DNA from: Brachypodium distachyon | Taxonomy: Eukaryota > Streptophyta > Magnoliopsida > Poales > Poaceae | Length of the DNA stretch: 64,000 nucleotides | NCBI RefSeq assembly: GCF_000005505.3 | Contig: NC_016133.3 | Span: 38,095,237-38,159,236, forward strand | Direction of reading: 5' to 3' | Part shown: positions 22,524 through 35,900 of the stretch, in pieces | Layout: each line of letters opens with the position of its first letter | Numbering within the stretch: the first letter of the stretch is position 1 | Notes under the pieces: generated by a model | The model's input: the letters and a program-made list of their open reading frames with translations, nothing else | Told to the model about the DNA's origin: nothing | Databases searched by the model: none | Translations under genes and position numbers: made by a program

Positions 22524-25500
22524 ATGGCCAAGACCAAGCAAGGGAAGAAGGACGTCGACTCCTACACCATCCGCGGCACCACCAAGGTAGTCCGAGGTAT
22601 GCATCACACCCTTCCCCTCCCAGCTCGTGCTGCCGTCCAGTCTCCGGCGAGAAATCTGACGATGCAATGTCCTCGATTGAGAAGTGGGCGACACCGTGCT
22701 GATGCGGGCGTCGGAATCGGACACCATGCCGTACGTGGCGCGGATCGAGAAGATGGAGACGGACGGGCGCGGCAGCGTGCGGGTCAGGGTGCGGTGGTAC
22801 TACCGCCCCGAGGAGGCCAAGGGTGGCAGGCGGCAGTTCCACGGCGCCAAGGAGCTCTTCCTCTCCGATCACCTGGACACCCAGAGCGCCCACACAATCG
22901 AGGAAACGTGCGTCGTGCACTCCTTCAAGGAGTACACCAAGCTCAACAACGTCGGGCCTGAGGACTTCTTCTGCCGCTTCGACTACAACGCCGCCTCTGG
23001 CGCGTTCCACCCTGACCGTGTGGCTGTGTATGGATCTCTATTGTTGGTGTTGATTCTTCCTTCTTCATATTTTCTCAATGCATGTTTATCTTATAGTTGT
23101 GTGTTCCTTTAATTGTGAAGCTACTGCAAGTGCGAGATGCCATACAACCCAGATGATCTCATGGTGCAGTGTGAGGCGTGCAAGGACTGGTAAAACTCTT
23201 GATGAAATTCCTTTCTTTTATATAGCGTTCTTTTTGTGCTGTATGTCAACCACATAGTTTGATCCTCCCTGAAGCTATCTCCAAGGCAAGCCCAGCATCT
23301 CAAATATCACAATGTTATATGTAGGATGATATCAAATCTCATTTATGTACTTAACAATCTGCTCTTTTTTTTCTTCTGAAAGTGCTAGTGTTCTGTCTAG
23401 ATGTTCTTCTCTAGGACTTGTTTGGTATACAGTAATTTCACAGGGAAACTCTGCATGGCAAATCATGATTCCTACACACGCTCTTAGAAATAGTTATTAT
23501 TTAACAAACGCATATGTATTTTTTGGTGTGAATCCATTATCCATGTGATTAGTGCTAGTTATAAGGTTGAAATAGATAATGACCAATTTTGTGGTTCCAT
23601 CAGTTATCCCTGGATGTTTTCTGAAAAATCATAATATGTAAGTTACATGATTTCAATTATGGTGGCTGTTCGGAAATGTGCCTCTCATCATACATATTCT
23701 CGCATCGTTTTAGGATTTGGAGAGGTTGCTGAAGATCTCTAGGCTAGTCCTAGCTGTGTACAGTTTTTTTTTGTTTAGGCGAGGACTATATAGATCCTTG
23801 CACTTTAACCTTGCTGGTAATCTAGTATAATCCAATCTAATTGGGACGGAGAGATATATACAATCAGGGATTGTGGTTACCATTCCTGGTGTCCTAGGCC
23901 ACTGCTGCATCTCAACTTTATTGCTTCTCGTGGTTGCCATCTCCTCCCAATGTCACTAATTGGTGGCATCGTCTCTACTTCCTCCTGGTTTGATCCATAG
24001 ATTTAAAAAGTGGGTTATGCTTCTTAGCGGCGGCATTTTCCATCCGCTAAGAAAGCTATACCGGCGCTAAGCCATTTAGCGTTCTTCTCAAAAACAAGGA
24101 AACTTTCATGAAAATGAGGCATCATATATTCATATCATTTAGAAAATATGACCAAAAATTCAATGATACAAATGTTTATTGAACAACCATTACGATTGTA
24201 GCAATAAAAGGATTGCATAAGTGCATATTACATTACAAGTGCAACTTTAAAATTCAAATTAGGAAATTTTGGTGCCTAGAGGGAGAAATAGCGCTATTTT
24301 CTGCCCCAATTTAGCGTTTTAGCGTGATTTAGCGTGCTATTAGCGAAATTGTTTTTTAGCGCTAGAAGTGCGTAACTTTAGCAGGAGTGGTCCGGATATG
24401 CTATAGTGATGCTATAGCGCTGAGATAGCGCACTATTTAAAACTAGGGTTTGATCTCCTCTCCCCTCCTTCATGGTATGCTTTTTTATCTGTTGAGGGAG
24501 GAGATATATCAAGATGCGCATGGGAATTGGGTGGAGGAGGCAGCAATACTGGTTGTAGTTGCCCTAGTGCTGACTGGTGAGCTGGTGCATGCTTTGTGCT
24601 ATTGGGCTGGTGGGTTGCTCTTTGTTGGCGGCTGAGCTGGATGGCTACAATGTGAACACTACTAGTTTTAGTACATGTATATTGCCAGTTTGCACCAAAA
24701 TCAAGTAATGTGTCAGCCAACTAGTTGCTAACTAGAGGTCAATTCCCTAGTCCCCAGTCACATCACAAGCAACAAAATTTTGCTACCAGGAAGACAGCAC
24801 CGCAGGAGAGATCCTACTGCGATATATTAAAATAAGACAAATTATGTACTCCCTCCGTTCCTTGATAGAGGGCGTTTTAATTTTTTCCATCAGCTTCAAC
24901 TAATATGGCGCTGATCTACTTTTGACTAGCACCTGACAATAATACCCCTGCTTAGGCCTGCATGTATTAATTAACTCATTGGCCAGCAGCCATGCATGCG
25001 ACGGTGCTGTGCATTTTTCATTGGCCAACAGCATGCGAGGAAAGCGAGGCGACGCCCACTGCCATGGCAGTATTAATACGAGTGCCTCCTCCCGATGGAA
25101 GGATTAAACATTTTGGAGGGTAAAATCGTCCAGAAAATGTCCAGATTTCTTTCCTTGGCATGCGTTCTTGTTGCTAATATGCCCTCTTTCAAGGAACGGA
25201 GGAGTACATGCGATATGCAATACAAGCCAGAGAACCTAGCCACACAAACACTTAAACTAGACTTTCAAGCTGTTGGGATATATATGTCAGATATTTATGC
25301 CCTTTGTGACGACTTCCAAAATGGGCATCAACCTGAAGTGTCTAAATCAATTGTACAAGCTACAGACTTAACTCCATGAGCATTGATGTTGTTCAAAACA
25401 AGGTAGAGCTGTAGAAGTGGTTAGGGGCACCCGACATAATTAGAGCGTAGGTTCTAGTGTTGGGCAAAGTGCAAGGGCCTGAAAGGTTCAGAAGGGTTTT

Positions 25501-27288
25501 GCGAGAACAACAGTCCTTTGCCCAGTTGCTTCATGACCATTATTCAGTTCTGTCTAGATGTAATGCCCGTCCATGGTTGATGCCCAAGTTTATCCAATGG
25601 TTGTCAAGGAAGTCTGTAGCAAATGACCATTGGCTCGCAGTTTTGCTGAAAAATTGGCAACCGTCCAAACAAAGACCCAACCTTTTGACACCAAAAATTC
25701 TTTTGGTGGCTCATTTAGGCACAAACCAAACACATCCATAATCTACAATTGTAACTTATGCTGCAGTTATAACAAATGATAAAGATTTTCCTAAAATGCA
25801 TGATATTATAACAAAGGATAAATATTTTTCTAAAATGCATATTAGGTGCCATATAATCTCATTGGTAGGATGATAGAGGTCTAGATCAACTTGAGGTCTA
25901 GAGCATCCATGTGTGCTGTGTGCATGCTGGAGTACTTGGATTATTGTAGGTCTATCAAGTGAACTGTTCATATAATCTCTAGATAAGGTTGATTTTCCTG
26001 AATAAAATCTCTTTGGTATATGCCATAGCCTATTACCTTGTTCACAAAATCCATGCCGCTCTAAGTTCCATTAATAGGCATGTAAATTCGAGAGGTTACT
26101 GATCTCGTTTTGGAACAATACTGCAAGATGTGCAAGTATTCTTGTGAGATAGTACTCACTTGTGTTGCTTGTTATGTTACTTGCACTTCCCAGAATAAAT
26201 TTTAAAGTATATTTATCTGTCATTCCATTGGATATTTTTTGTGTCAGAACTCAGGACCTTTCCAGATAACATATAGAGATACAAAATTGAAAATGTATAG
26301 CAGTTTAGTATTTTTATTGTTCTTTGCATGCTGTGTTTTCACTCCTGTATCTTTATGTTATTAGGCTTCTGCCTTATTAATATCCTACCACACACAGGTT
26401 CCATCCATCTTGCTTGGCAATGACCATTGAGCAGGCCAAAAAACTAGCCCACTTCATGTGCTCAGACTGTGATGAGGAAAATGATGGAAATAGACCTTCA
26501 AATGGACATGCACCACATTGTGGGCCTGAGGTAAGCTAATATTTTGTTCATTATATATAGAAGAGGCAACTATTTTATAGTTGCAGTTAATTATTCGACC
26601 CTTTAGGTTATATATAATCCATTTTATTGGGAATTCTATCTGTGAAACTGAGTTGCAGCTCTTGGCATTGTTTGCATACCATATCATGTTCGTTGTACAG
26701 ACTACTGGCCGAGCAAGCTCAGAAGCCCTTTGTTTTCTGCCTCAGATATATTTCTTTTCAAAGTTTTGATTGTAGACTATTTACATCCAACTTCTTATTT
26801 CGACTTTGGTTTAAATTCTAAGGAGATGACGGGTGGAATCCCTCGCTGGCACCTCAGAAATATTGATCTGTTTAGAAATAATTGAACACTAGAACCAACA
26901 TGTTTATCTTTTCTGTGTGTGCATAATGGACACAGGCGTGGTTGATCTTTGATTGGCAGAAGCGACCTTGAACTTAACATGTTTCTTCATGGTTCTTTTG
27001 TAGATATGTACATGTGAAGTTGTAATTGTAATACAATAATTATAAAAAAATAGTAGCAGCTCACAGTACGGAACATCACTAAGCTATCAGCCTATGCCCC
27101 CACATTAATAAACAATACGATTTATCCGTGTCTATATTCTTGTTAGTCAGTTAGGCACTGTATATAGTGTTTACCTTTTTCCTTAACATTTCATTATCAT
27201 TTCAACTAATGTATATTTCCTTTCCGTTAAACGAGTATCTGTTCTATCTTGTCCATTGTAGGCCGATTCAAAAAGGCAGAGGAGGTAA
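22524..27288 (+). CDS. EBS/SHL-like: EBS/SHL-type BAH-PHD histone reader, 5 exons, 215 aa
   Basis: Exons: 22524-22596, 22682-23027, 23121-23189, 26398-26530, 27262-27288, all with GT-AG introns and a closed frame. The protein starts [22 protein letters not shown] domain (about residues 25-138) includes [10 protein letters not shown] and [18 protein letters not shown]4HC3 PHD finger follows: C142, C144, C157, C160, H165, C168, C184, C187, with W163. The tail ends KRQRR, a possible nuclear signal. Arabidopsis EBS and SHL, the closest families, read H3K27me3 (BAH) and H3K4me3 (PHD) and repress flowering; this role is inferred here. It is slightly shorter than EBS/SHL (about 230 aa). The N-terminus looks more like EBS, parts of the BAH more like SHL. 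Intron 3 (3.2 kb) is swollen by transposons. Confidence 0.93.
24001..24445. mobile_element. candidate non-autonomous DNA element with imperfect inverted ends (intron 3 of the BAH-PHD gene)
   Basis: The left end tttaaaaagtgggttatg resembles the reverse complement of the right end (ttttaaatagtgcgcta). Inside, the word tagcg and its complement recur many times (ttagcgttttagcgtgattt, gctatagcgc). This looks like a known style of grass DNA transposon, but I cannot name a family and no target duplication is clear. Confidence 0.5.
24849..25204. mobile_element. 356-bp Stowaway-like MITE in intron 3 of the BAH-PHD gene
   Basis: The ends ctccctccgttccttgatag and the complement of caaggaacggaggag are inverted repeats of about 24 bp. 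TA duplications lie at 24847-24848 and 25205-25206. It has no coding capacity. Confidence 0.85.
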
Positions 27289-28110
27289 ACAACTCTGACT
27301 GCAAACATCCCTTGTCGAGGAGACCTGTGGTGAATCAGTCCTTGCTGTTGCGAATGTCGAGGTGTACAGTGCAAGAGAAAACTGTTTGCAGAACTCGTGC
27401 TTCGTTGTGTCGTAACTTGTCAGACATTAAGTTGTGCCGTTTGGAATGGTGCCGCTGAGTTTAGTCAAAATGCATGCTGTTCTACAGCATGCCAGTCGTT
27501 TGGTAGGGGAAAGAACACCGATGTTGAGTTGCTGACTTGCCAGCCTAGATATTGCGTCGTGTACTCTCGTCTGAACTTGATTCCTTTCCCCACCCTTTGG
27601 CAGATAATTTAGTTCTCATGTAGCCTCTTAGATTTATTTATATAATTGCAGAGTCATACATGGTACATTGCTGAAGCCGTCCATTTCCATCGTTTTTACT
27701 TGCGTTTCGGTTTCCAAGTTTCTAGCCATGCAGCAGCATACTCGTTTATTTAGTACCGTATATTTTGTTTTCCTAGACGGCCAAAGCTTGGTTTTCCTGC
27801 TGCCTTTCTTGGTGCGGTTGCCGTTGGTATATCCGTTTTTCTCTTTTGGGAGATGCCACCGCTTCGTGGTTCGTCAGTTGATGTGCAGTACTAAATTGTT
27901 AAAGATGACAGTGGAAACAGGGAGTGTCTGAGCACAGATGCAAATGTGTCACTGTTAGGGACCTTTTCAAACTTTTTAGTTCAAACAAACGATCTAGTTC
28001 TCTAAAAATAATGTGACTTTGGAGATTTATTTCATTCGATTGAACTACATAGGGGTTGGACATATCCCAATGTTGGCCTAATTGCATCTCTATGTATGCG
28101 CGAAATACTA

Positions 28111-28316
28111 CTCCTTCCATTCCAAAACACAACTCATATAGATTTTTCTCATTTGTTTTAAAACATGCATCATTTTTCTCTTGGATCCGTACTTGACCAA
28201 TAACTACTCACATCCATTTATTATTAATCCAATATGAGTGGTCAGGCACTAGAAACGAGAGCTGACTTGGTTCAAGTGCACAAATCTATATGAGTTATGT
28301 TTTGGAACGGAGGGAG
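28111..28316. mobile_element. 206-bp Stowaway-like MITE
   Basis: About 38-bp inverted ends (ctccttccattccaaaacac and the complement of ttatgttttggaacggaggg) are flanked by TA at 28109-28110 and 28317-28318. The inner arm aactcatatagattt pairs with aaatctatatgagtt. Confidence 0.88.
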
Positions 28317-28413
28317 TAGTAAGTAGCATGTTGAGGCAGTGACTGATGGGAAGGCCCGTCCATTGATTCCACGCAAACCATTTAGACGAAATATAGCAAT
28401 ACATAAATGGTAT

Positions 28414-28516
28414 TCCCTCATATCCAAATATACGCATGTATCTAGAAGCGTTTCAATGCGTAGGTACAAACGTATCTAGAGAAAACTGCGACAAGTAATT
28501 TGATTCGGAGGAAATA
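28414..28516. mobile_element. degenerate Stowaway-like MITE
   Basis: The segment cctcatatccaaatatacgc .. gtatctaga .. gcgacaagtaatttgattcg gaggaa follows the plan of short Stowaways whose arms contain gtatctaga in inverted orientation, but the ends are mutated. The boundaries are approximate. Confidence 0.45.
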
Positions 28517-28934
28517 AAATAATGATTTCAAAGTATATGGAGTAGTACATTTTTTTAAGAACCCTCTCGGTGATCGTCTCCTTCCCCGACTGCCCCTTCT
28601 CTCTCCTCATTGGACCACGCCGTTGTGCCTCCTCCTGCCCTTCCCTCTCCTCCCCTGACCGGGTCGTGATCTGTCGTCTCCAAGTCCGGTGGCACAAGAT
28701 CTGGCAAGCCGGCGCTCCATCTCCGCAGCATCTCCTTCCACCTCGTTGCTGTTGCTGGAGCACCGGGGGAGGCCACCCCCACAACGGGGATTCCGGCGGA
28801 TCCAAGGGCGGGAGAGGAGGAGGGGGCTAAGATCCGCATGTGGTGGACCTCGTCGGCGTTCGGGTGTCGTGGATCCACCAGGGGTCTGTCGGGAAGGCGC
28901 CGACCGGGGTGGGGGGCTGCAGATCTGATGTTGT

Positions 28935-29095
28935 TTTTTGCATCTTCTTCAAATTAAAAGCTATAAATAAAATGCTAAAAACTAGAAGTTGAAAAATTAA
29001 AAGCTTCATAATAAAAGGTAAAAATTAAAATAGCAAAAGCTAAAAAAAGTTAAAAGCTCAAAAATTTAAAGGTAAAGTTAAAAATTGAAAGAGGA
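28935..29095. repeat. A-rich degenerate short repeat (taaaagc words)
   Basis: About 160 bp are strongly A-rich on the plus strand, with repeated variants of aaaattaaaagct and aaaaagttaaaagctc. It may be the decayed tail of a retroposon or an expanded microsatellite. Confidence 0.55.
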
Positions 29096-29284
29096 TTTTT
29101 TTCCCAACAACCCGTCAACTGCGAGGCTCTATTCTTTAAGTGGTAGGTGACGCCCCTCAACAACGAGGCTCCTGCGGTGACTTCGTCAACCTCTCGAGAT
29201 CTGCCAGCTCAGTCTCTCAGAGGTGCTCATAGCGGTAGTGTGTGACTAAGGTACTCATAGGTGTAGTGTGTGCGTTCATATAGG

Positions 29285-29525
29285 TGAGTGTACGAGACCG
29301 AGCATTAGTTCGGATGGTTTGTTCGGTGGCGTGCGAACCACCGAACGTGAGTTCGATCCCGGGATCGACTCCGTTTCTCACCGGGGCAGGCCCCCAAAAT
29401 ATTCTAGTAGATGGCCTCCACGCTCACTGTGCCTTAGTGGTAGTGTGATGTGTTCCCATCACCGACATGGTCTAGTGGCTCTGGGAATATATTAGAGCTT
29501 GCCTATTAGGTATAGTTTGCAGGTC
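29285..29525 (+). mobile_element. possible tRNA-derived SINE fragment
   Basis: An A-box-like ttagttcggatggtttg and a B-box-like gagttcgatcccgggatc are spaced as in pol III SINEs, with a reading ggcgtgcgaaccaccgaacg between them that resembles part of a tRNA gene. No tail or target duplication was found. Confidence 0.35.
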
Positions 29526-29598
29526 TAACTTGCGCAGTAGGTGATGTGTGTGCATGTGGTGTGAGTTGGTGCGTGAGTTCAAATACTACAACTGGACT

Positions 29599-29714
29599 AA
29601 ATAAGATGGCCTTAAAAAAATCGGAGGTGAGTGCATTTTTATTGTGTTTTTTCATTAAATAAGATGGCCTTAAAAAAAATTGGAGGTGAGTGCATTTTTA
29701 TTGTGTTTTTTCAT
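29599..29714 (+). repeat. 58-bp tandem duplication
   Basis: Units 29599-29656 and 29657-29714 both read aaataagatggccttaaaa .. ggaggtgagtgcattttta .. tttttcatt and differ only in the A-run length and one base (atcgg versus attgg). It lies about 230 bp upstream of the next start codon. Confidence 0.9.
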
Positions 29715-29946
29715 TAAAAAAATCCGGCACGTTGGTTCCTCCGATTGAGCGGGTAGGATGAAGCAACCGGTCGGCTGTGTTGGTGGTCCGCGGTTCGCCT
29801 GTTCCCGGCTTCTCGCTGGCGTTGCGCGCGCCGCGAAGAGAGCCACGTCGCCGAAAGCCATCCGAGCCAATTCCCAGCCATTTATACTCGCCGCGCCCGA
29901 AGCCAACAAATCCCAACACACATTCGTTTGCCCCATTCCTTTCCTC

Positions 29947-32900
29947 ATGCCGCTCCCGCTTCTTCTTACCCTTCCCACCGCCCAGCTGCCCTGGGCTCGC
30001 CATGGCGGCCGCCTCGTGGCGCCGCGGGCTGGCTGCGGGCGGAGGATCGTGCGCGTCAGGGCGTCGGGAGAGGCCGGCGCGCGGCCGCCTTCCAGGACTC
30101 AGGTGAGCGAGCAACCCCGGCACGAGCCCTCCCCTCACTCCCTCTGCAGCCGCGGCTGTAATGCTGTATAGACTATAGACTATAGATACTCCTGTTGCTG
30201 TGGTTGGCGGAGCGATAGTCCTGTGGCTGTGGAGATTCAGTAAGCTCGCTTGTCGCTACGGCATTGCGCGAGGGCCGCTCCTACGATTTTACCGACCCTA
30301 CCACTGTCACAAGAGAAATCAATCTCGAAATCACATTCCCCAATCCCCATGCCAAGCTTGTTTGTCACTCCGGTAGCTTGCAGAGCACGGCCTCTGCTGC
30401 AGCTTAAATGACATCTGTTGGCGGATGAAACCTTCACCCGCTTAATTCTGTCTTCAGCCGACTGGGTTCTTCAAACTGGTTAGTGTATTTTCCGATCATT
30501 CCCCCGCTGACCCCACCAACACCTAAGATAACGATGGTCAATTGATTACAGCTCCTTTTTTTTTGCGGGGTTTTCGGCTCCTTAGTTGAAGCGAAGCATA
30601 GCATTGCACATGTAGGAATAGCCTGCACTGTAGAGCACGACAAGGAATAGAACATGTATCCACAAAGTCGAAAAATCTATTTGAACATTTGAACCAAAAC
30701 AGAAAAATATGAAAAGTTGATGGCAATATTTTGCGGTATAAGATAAAAATATCAAATTGGGTCCAACACTCGAATAGATTCAAGTGTGTGGTTCACTCCA
30801 CATAGTTGGGTACTTAAAGCGAGGCATGGCCTTGCACATGTAGGAACAGCCTGCACTGCAAAGCACAACAGGGAATAGAAAATGTATCAAAAAAGTCAAT
30901 CAAAAAATCTTTTTGAAATTTTGAACTAAAACAGAAAAAAATATGAAAAGTTGACAGCAACATTTTGAGGTAAAAGACAAGATATCAGATAGGGTCAGAC
31001 ACTCAAAGTGTGTGGTTCACATAGTTGGCTAGTTTCTGGCTCCTGTAATTGATCCTAACTTAACAGTGTACTTTTTAGTATAGTTCCTGCAGAGATATTG
31101 AATCGTGTGCTTTTTTACCATCCCTTTGACTTATATTTCTGATCATGTAGATGATAATGGATAAGATTTCTGGTGGCGACGAAGTTGGTGGTGCTGGGGG
31201 GGCTTACTCATATGGTGCATTGAAAAGATTGGATCAAATATGCTCTAGCATATGTCAATCTCAAGTAGGTAAGGTTCATGTCGTTCAAGCATCTATACCA
31301 ATATATTAAATTGGAGTTGGTGGTGATGGTACGGTCGCCACCGTAGGTTAACTTCGTTAAAATTACAACCAATATGCCACTGCCCGTTATTTTCTTTTCC
31401 TTCAGTTTTTTTCACGATTTCTCCTACTCCGTCTTACAACCGACTCCACCACACCCGCATGCCGACCTTGACGGCGCCATGAGTTGCCTACACAGAAAAT
31501 AAAAATAAATAGTTTGTGATTTTGTTGACCCGTAGCAACGCGCGGGCACACCTGCTAGTTATAAATAACATGTTAGTGTCTTCTTTTATTTCTGTGCTTA
31601 TATTGGCTCTAGCTAAGATGTGGAAAGTGGGCGACATTTGACTAAAGATGGTGTAGTTAGGTTGGATGGTCTGAAACTGTTGAGGCTTGAATTTGGGTAA
31701 GCTAGGTGCCTTGTAAGACAGTCAAGAGAAGGGGGAAATTACATATGGGAATTAGAGCTACTTTGCTTCACTAAGCAAACTTTACATGCTTTACCGAATT
31801 CCCCTCCTACCTAGGTATAACAACTTTGTTTGATTGATGAGTAGAAAAATAGCAACTTGGTTACTTGAGGCCTGTATAGTTTTACTGCATTAGCTGAAGT
31901 GTTACAAAATTATGATGGAAATGTTTTTACATGCAGATCCCAAAGTCCCTGAAATTGTTACTCAGGTCCAAGGGCCATCGGTTGATTATGATCTTGGTGG
32001 TGGCTCAGAGATCTTTGATGTACTAGTGTGTGGTGGCACATTAGGTATATTTGTTGCTACTGCTCTGAGTTTTAAAGGCCTTCGGGTTGGAATTATCGAA
32101 AGAAACATAATCAAAGGGGTAATTCAGCCCTATATGGTTATTCCCGAGTTAACACTGTAGCAACGTACTGAATTATATGAAATGTTTACCTATATCTGCT
32201 GAACAGAGGGAACAAGAGTGGAATATTTCGAGGAAGGAGCTTATGGAAATTGTGGAAGTTGGCATCCTTTCAGAAGGAGAAGTTGAACAGATAATCTCAA
32301 GTGATTTCAATCCCGTAAGGTCTTTCAGATGAAATTGGCATTAGCCCATGGAAGTTTATATGTTACCTAACTAAGTTATGCTGGCTAACTACCTGTACAT
32401 TTACTCTTTTACTTTGCAGAACAGATGTGGATTTGAGAATAAAGGTGAAATATGGGTGGAGGGCATTCTTAATCTTGGAATATCGTAAGTTGTCACATGA
32501 TGATACCACATGCAGAGAAGCTTTATTTAGTTATCGTGATAGTTTCAACATATGCAAATAATAAGCATACATATGATGGAATAGATATTTACTCTGCGCT
32601 GATGTATCTAATTTGGTAGTAAGGATACAAAGGATTACTGATCTAGAACCAGTTTTTCTTGTTGTGTCAGATCTGCACCTTGTTGTTCATTTGTTCCTCG
32701 TCTTTTCTATAATGCCTACTATATGTTCAAAATCTTCATGGAGGGATATCATATAAAGACGGCATGTATTTTAAGCATTATAAACACAAATGATCTTCAT
32801 AGAAACACACAGTAATGCTAGCTCATGTATGACTCGCTTCTACCTTTGCAGGCCTGCTAAACTTGTCGAGATCATGAAAGAGCGGTTCATTTCTTCAGGA

Positions 32901-35900
32901 GGAGCAATTTTTGAGGGAAAAAGTTTGTCAAGCATTTCTGTTCATGATGATCTTGCAGTAAGCACAATATGTTTCTTTCCTTGACGATGGTGAAATTGTT
33001 TCAAATATAATTCTACATTACTTAACAGAAGCTAGGACGTATATACTTTGTGCAGTATTCTTTTCTCCCGCAATGAGTTGTCTATGGTATATTGGATTGC
33101 TATATCTTTATATGATTATAGAAGTATATTTTCTTCACCTGACTAATTAAATATGAACAAATGTTTCGAAAAATCATTCTGGTTATTATTCAAGTTCCTT
33201 TACTGGTGCATATTGAGTGATGGCGATGGTGTTAATATGCTGTCTGTGTTTCTCAGGTACTAAAATTGAGTGATGGTGATTGTTTGCCTTGTCGACTTGT
33301 TGTTGATGCTATGGGTAATTTTTCCCCAATTGTGCGACAGGTACTCCTATATGCTGAATGTCTGCACCTAGATGATTCTTTAGTGAAAAATTCTAGATCA
33401 CCCCTCCGAGGTTCAGGGCCTAGTCAACATAACCCCCTGAGCTTTAAAACCATCTAAACAGCCCCCCTAAGTCAACATATCCATGTTGGAAAAAAAACTC
33501 AACTTATCCATCTTATTGTTATAGCCACATCCTACACTATCAATTAGTTACAAGTTTCAACTCTTTTGTCCTTGTGCAAGATTCGCTCCGGTAGAAAACC
33601 AGATGGATTATGCCTCGTGGTTGGTGCTTGTGCTCGTGGGTTTGAAAGAAATACAACAAGTGACGTTATTTTCAGTAGCTCCTCAGTAAAGAAAGCTGGA
33701 AATTCAGGAGTTCAACTCTTTTGGGAGGTAATTGCTTTTCATTCAACACTTCTGAGACAAACTTGTTACTGAAAGATGGAACTAAGATATGAGCCTCTAT
33801 TTCTGCAAAAAAGAAAAACTTAATCACCATCTCATTTGCAATGATAGCTTCCCCTCCACCTAAATTGCCACTAATCATTTGAAATGGTATCTAACATGTT
33901 ATATCATGTTAGGATTTCTTTACTAGTCTAACATGAATACATGTTGTAGGCCTTTCCTGCTGGTTCTGGCCCCGCTGATCGTACTACATACATGTTCACA
34001 TATGTCGATCCACAATTTGGGTTCCCAAAGCTAGAAGAACTTTTGGAGATTTACTGGGATCTTATGCCTGAGTACCAGGTGAACAATGCTGAATCTATTT
34101 TTACTCCATAACATCGTTATAATACTTTCAAGTTAACTATAATGCTCTGTAGATGTTATATATCTACATCGTGGTTGCTATCCATCAATCTACATGATTT
34201 TCATGGTCTTATTTTTGCAAAATTTTGTCACTAGTCAACTGAAGGTGATGTTTCTAATGCCTCGGTGTGTACTGCAATTTTCAGGGAACTCAATGCTTCA
34301 ATGTGTACATTTACAACATGTTCTATTATTGTACATAAAGAAAAATCAACTATTGCGTTTATCGAAACTCATCTATGTATATATCAAGTTAGTCGGCTAC
34401 TTAGCTGCATGCTGTAAAAATAACATTTCTAATCTAGACACCATTGAATTGAAAGCCAAAATTGTGTTTGCATATATCATTCTATACTTCCTCTGTTTTA
34501 TTTCACATGCTTATGTAATTACACTTTATTCTAAATTTACTCTTATTATGTATTCATGCAGGATGTCACTCTTGAAACTTTGGATATAAGGAGAGTCATA
34601 TTTGGGATTTTCCCAACTCATCGGGATAGGTAACAAGAGTGAATATACCTATATGGCTATATCCTTCTCTTTTGTCTTTCAGATGATAGGAAACTATAAA
34701 AGCTGATGTAATATGCTCCACGTAATGGCATAAGTTGTTTCCTAGCAAAATGTCATATTGTCATGAGTTATTTATGTGAATAATGTATCTTTTCCTCTGT
34801 AGTGGACTAGCTAATTGCACTACATTAGACACTATTTACAGCTGCTTACTTTATATACCCGAGGGGAAAAGGTTCATTTTTTATGCACTTCTCACTTTTC
34901 ACACATGAATATATGAAATGTGCTGAACCGCTATATTCAGAAGGTTACTGGTGATTGATTAGATTTTGTATATTTAGTTCTTGCATAAGTTTCCTAATTT
35001 ACATGTGTTTCTGTTTTGATATAATATTCTTACCAAACCTTTTCCTTTCTTTTCGTATCTTACCATTTTCAGCCCATTGCCAGCTGCATTTGACCGTATC
35101 TTACAGGCATGTTATTTTCTGATTGGAATCCCTATTGTATGTGCCAATTTTTTTTATTAATTACTAATGCCCTTTGAATCTCAGGTTGGTGATGCTAGTG
35201 GAATCCAGTCACCTGTTTCTTTTGGAGGGTTTGGAAGCTTAACAAGGCATCTTGGTCGTTTGTCGAATGGTTAGTCCACTGAATTTTCTTCGATATACTG
35301 TAGGTTGCATGATCGTCAAATAGAAATATGCTTCTTATAATATAAACAAAACTTAGTAAAAAACTCTCACAGAAATCAGAACCAGAAGTCATGCCCAGGC
35401 TGGGTTATGGAAGAAGAGAGGAATGGGTGGGCCGAAGAACATATGAATCATTAGGAATTATGGAAATAGTAGTTTTCAAAATAGAAAAAGACTAAAAGTT
35501 AAAATAAGCTATGGCAATAGGAGTACCAAATAAACTCCAAAAAAAATATACTCCCTCTGATCCATAATGTCGTAAATCAGCGGCACTTATTATGTATCGG
35601 AGGGAGTATTAAAACTCAAGGATGCATATTTAATAATTAAAGGCCAAATACTTCTCAAGCAAAACTTTTTGTTTAAGTTTATCGCATTAAATATTTTTTT
35701 ATAGAATTAACTTTTTAACCTTTAACTAAATCTAGAGAATCATGAAAATTCTACGAAGATGTTCATAAAACGCTCACATTTTTTTTTACAGAACTACGTT
35801 TTGTTCTCATTAAGGCTAAGACTTTGCTTGCATTGAATGTAATTTTGCATGCTACCTGGTATTTAGCTCAAGACTACCAGCCAAGAAGGTTGATTCATAT

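Larger units (their letters stand above)
27289..29946. other. 3' region of the BAH-PHD gene and intergenic DNA
   Basis: The first 350 bp or so are likely 3' untranslated region. The rest holds Stowaway elements, a GC-rich segment (28560-28930) with only overlapping spurious frames that looks like a dispersed repeat, an A-rich tract, a tRNA-like SINE candidate and a 58-bp tandem duplication. The last 200 bp are the GC-rich leader of the next gene. No gene could be supported. Confidence 0.6.

Noticed and set aside
28555..28878. 107-aa minus-strand ORF (MDPRHPNADEVHHMRILAPS)
   Set aside because: All frames of this GC-rich segment are open on both strands. It looks like a dispersed repeat and no splice partner or family was recognised.
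29758..30171. 137-aa ORF taken as a complete small gene
   Set aside because: Its C-terminal part is exon 1 of the FAD-protein gene; reading past the donor at 30103 is intron, and the earlier ATG adds leader sequence.
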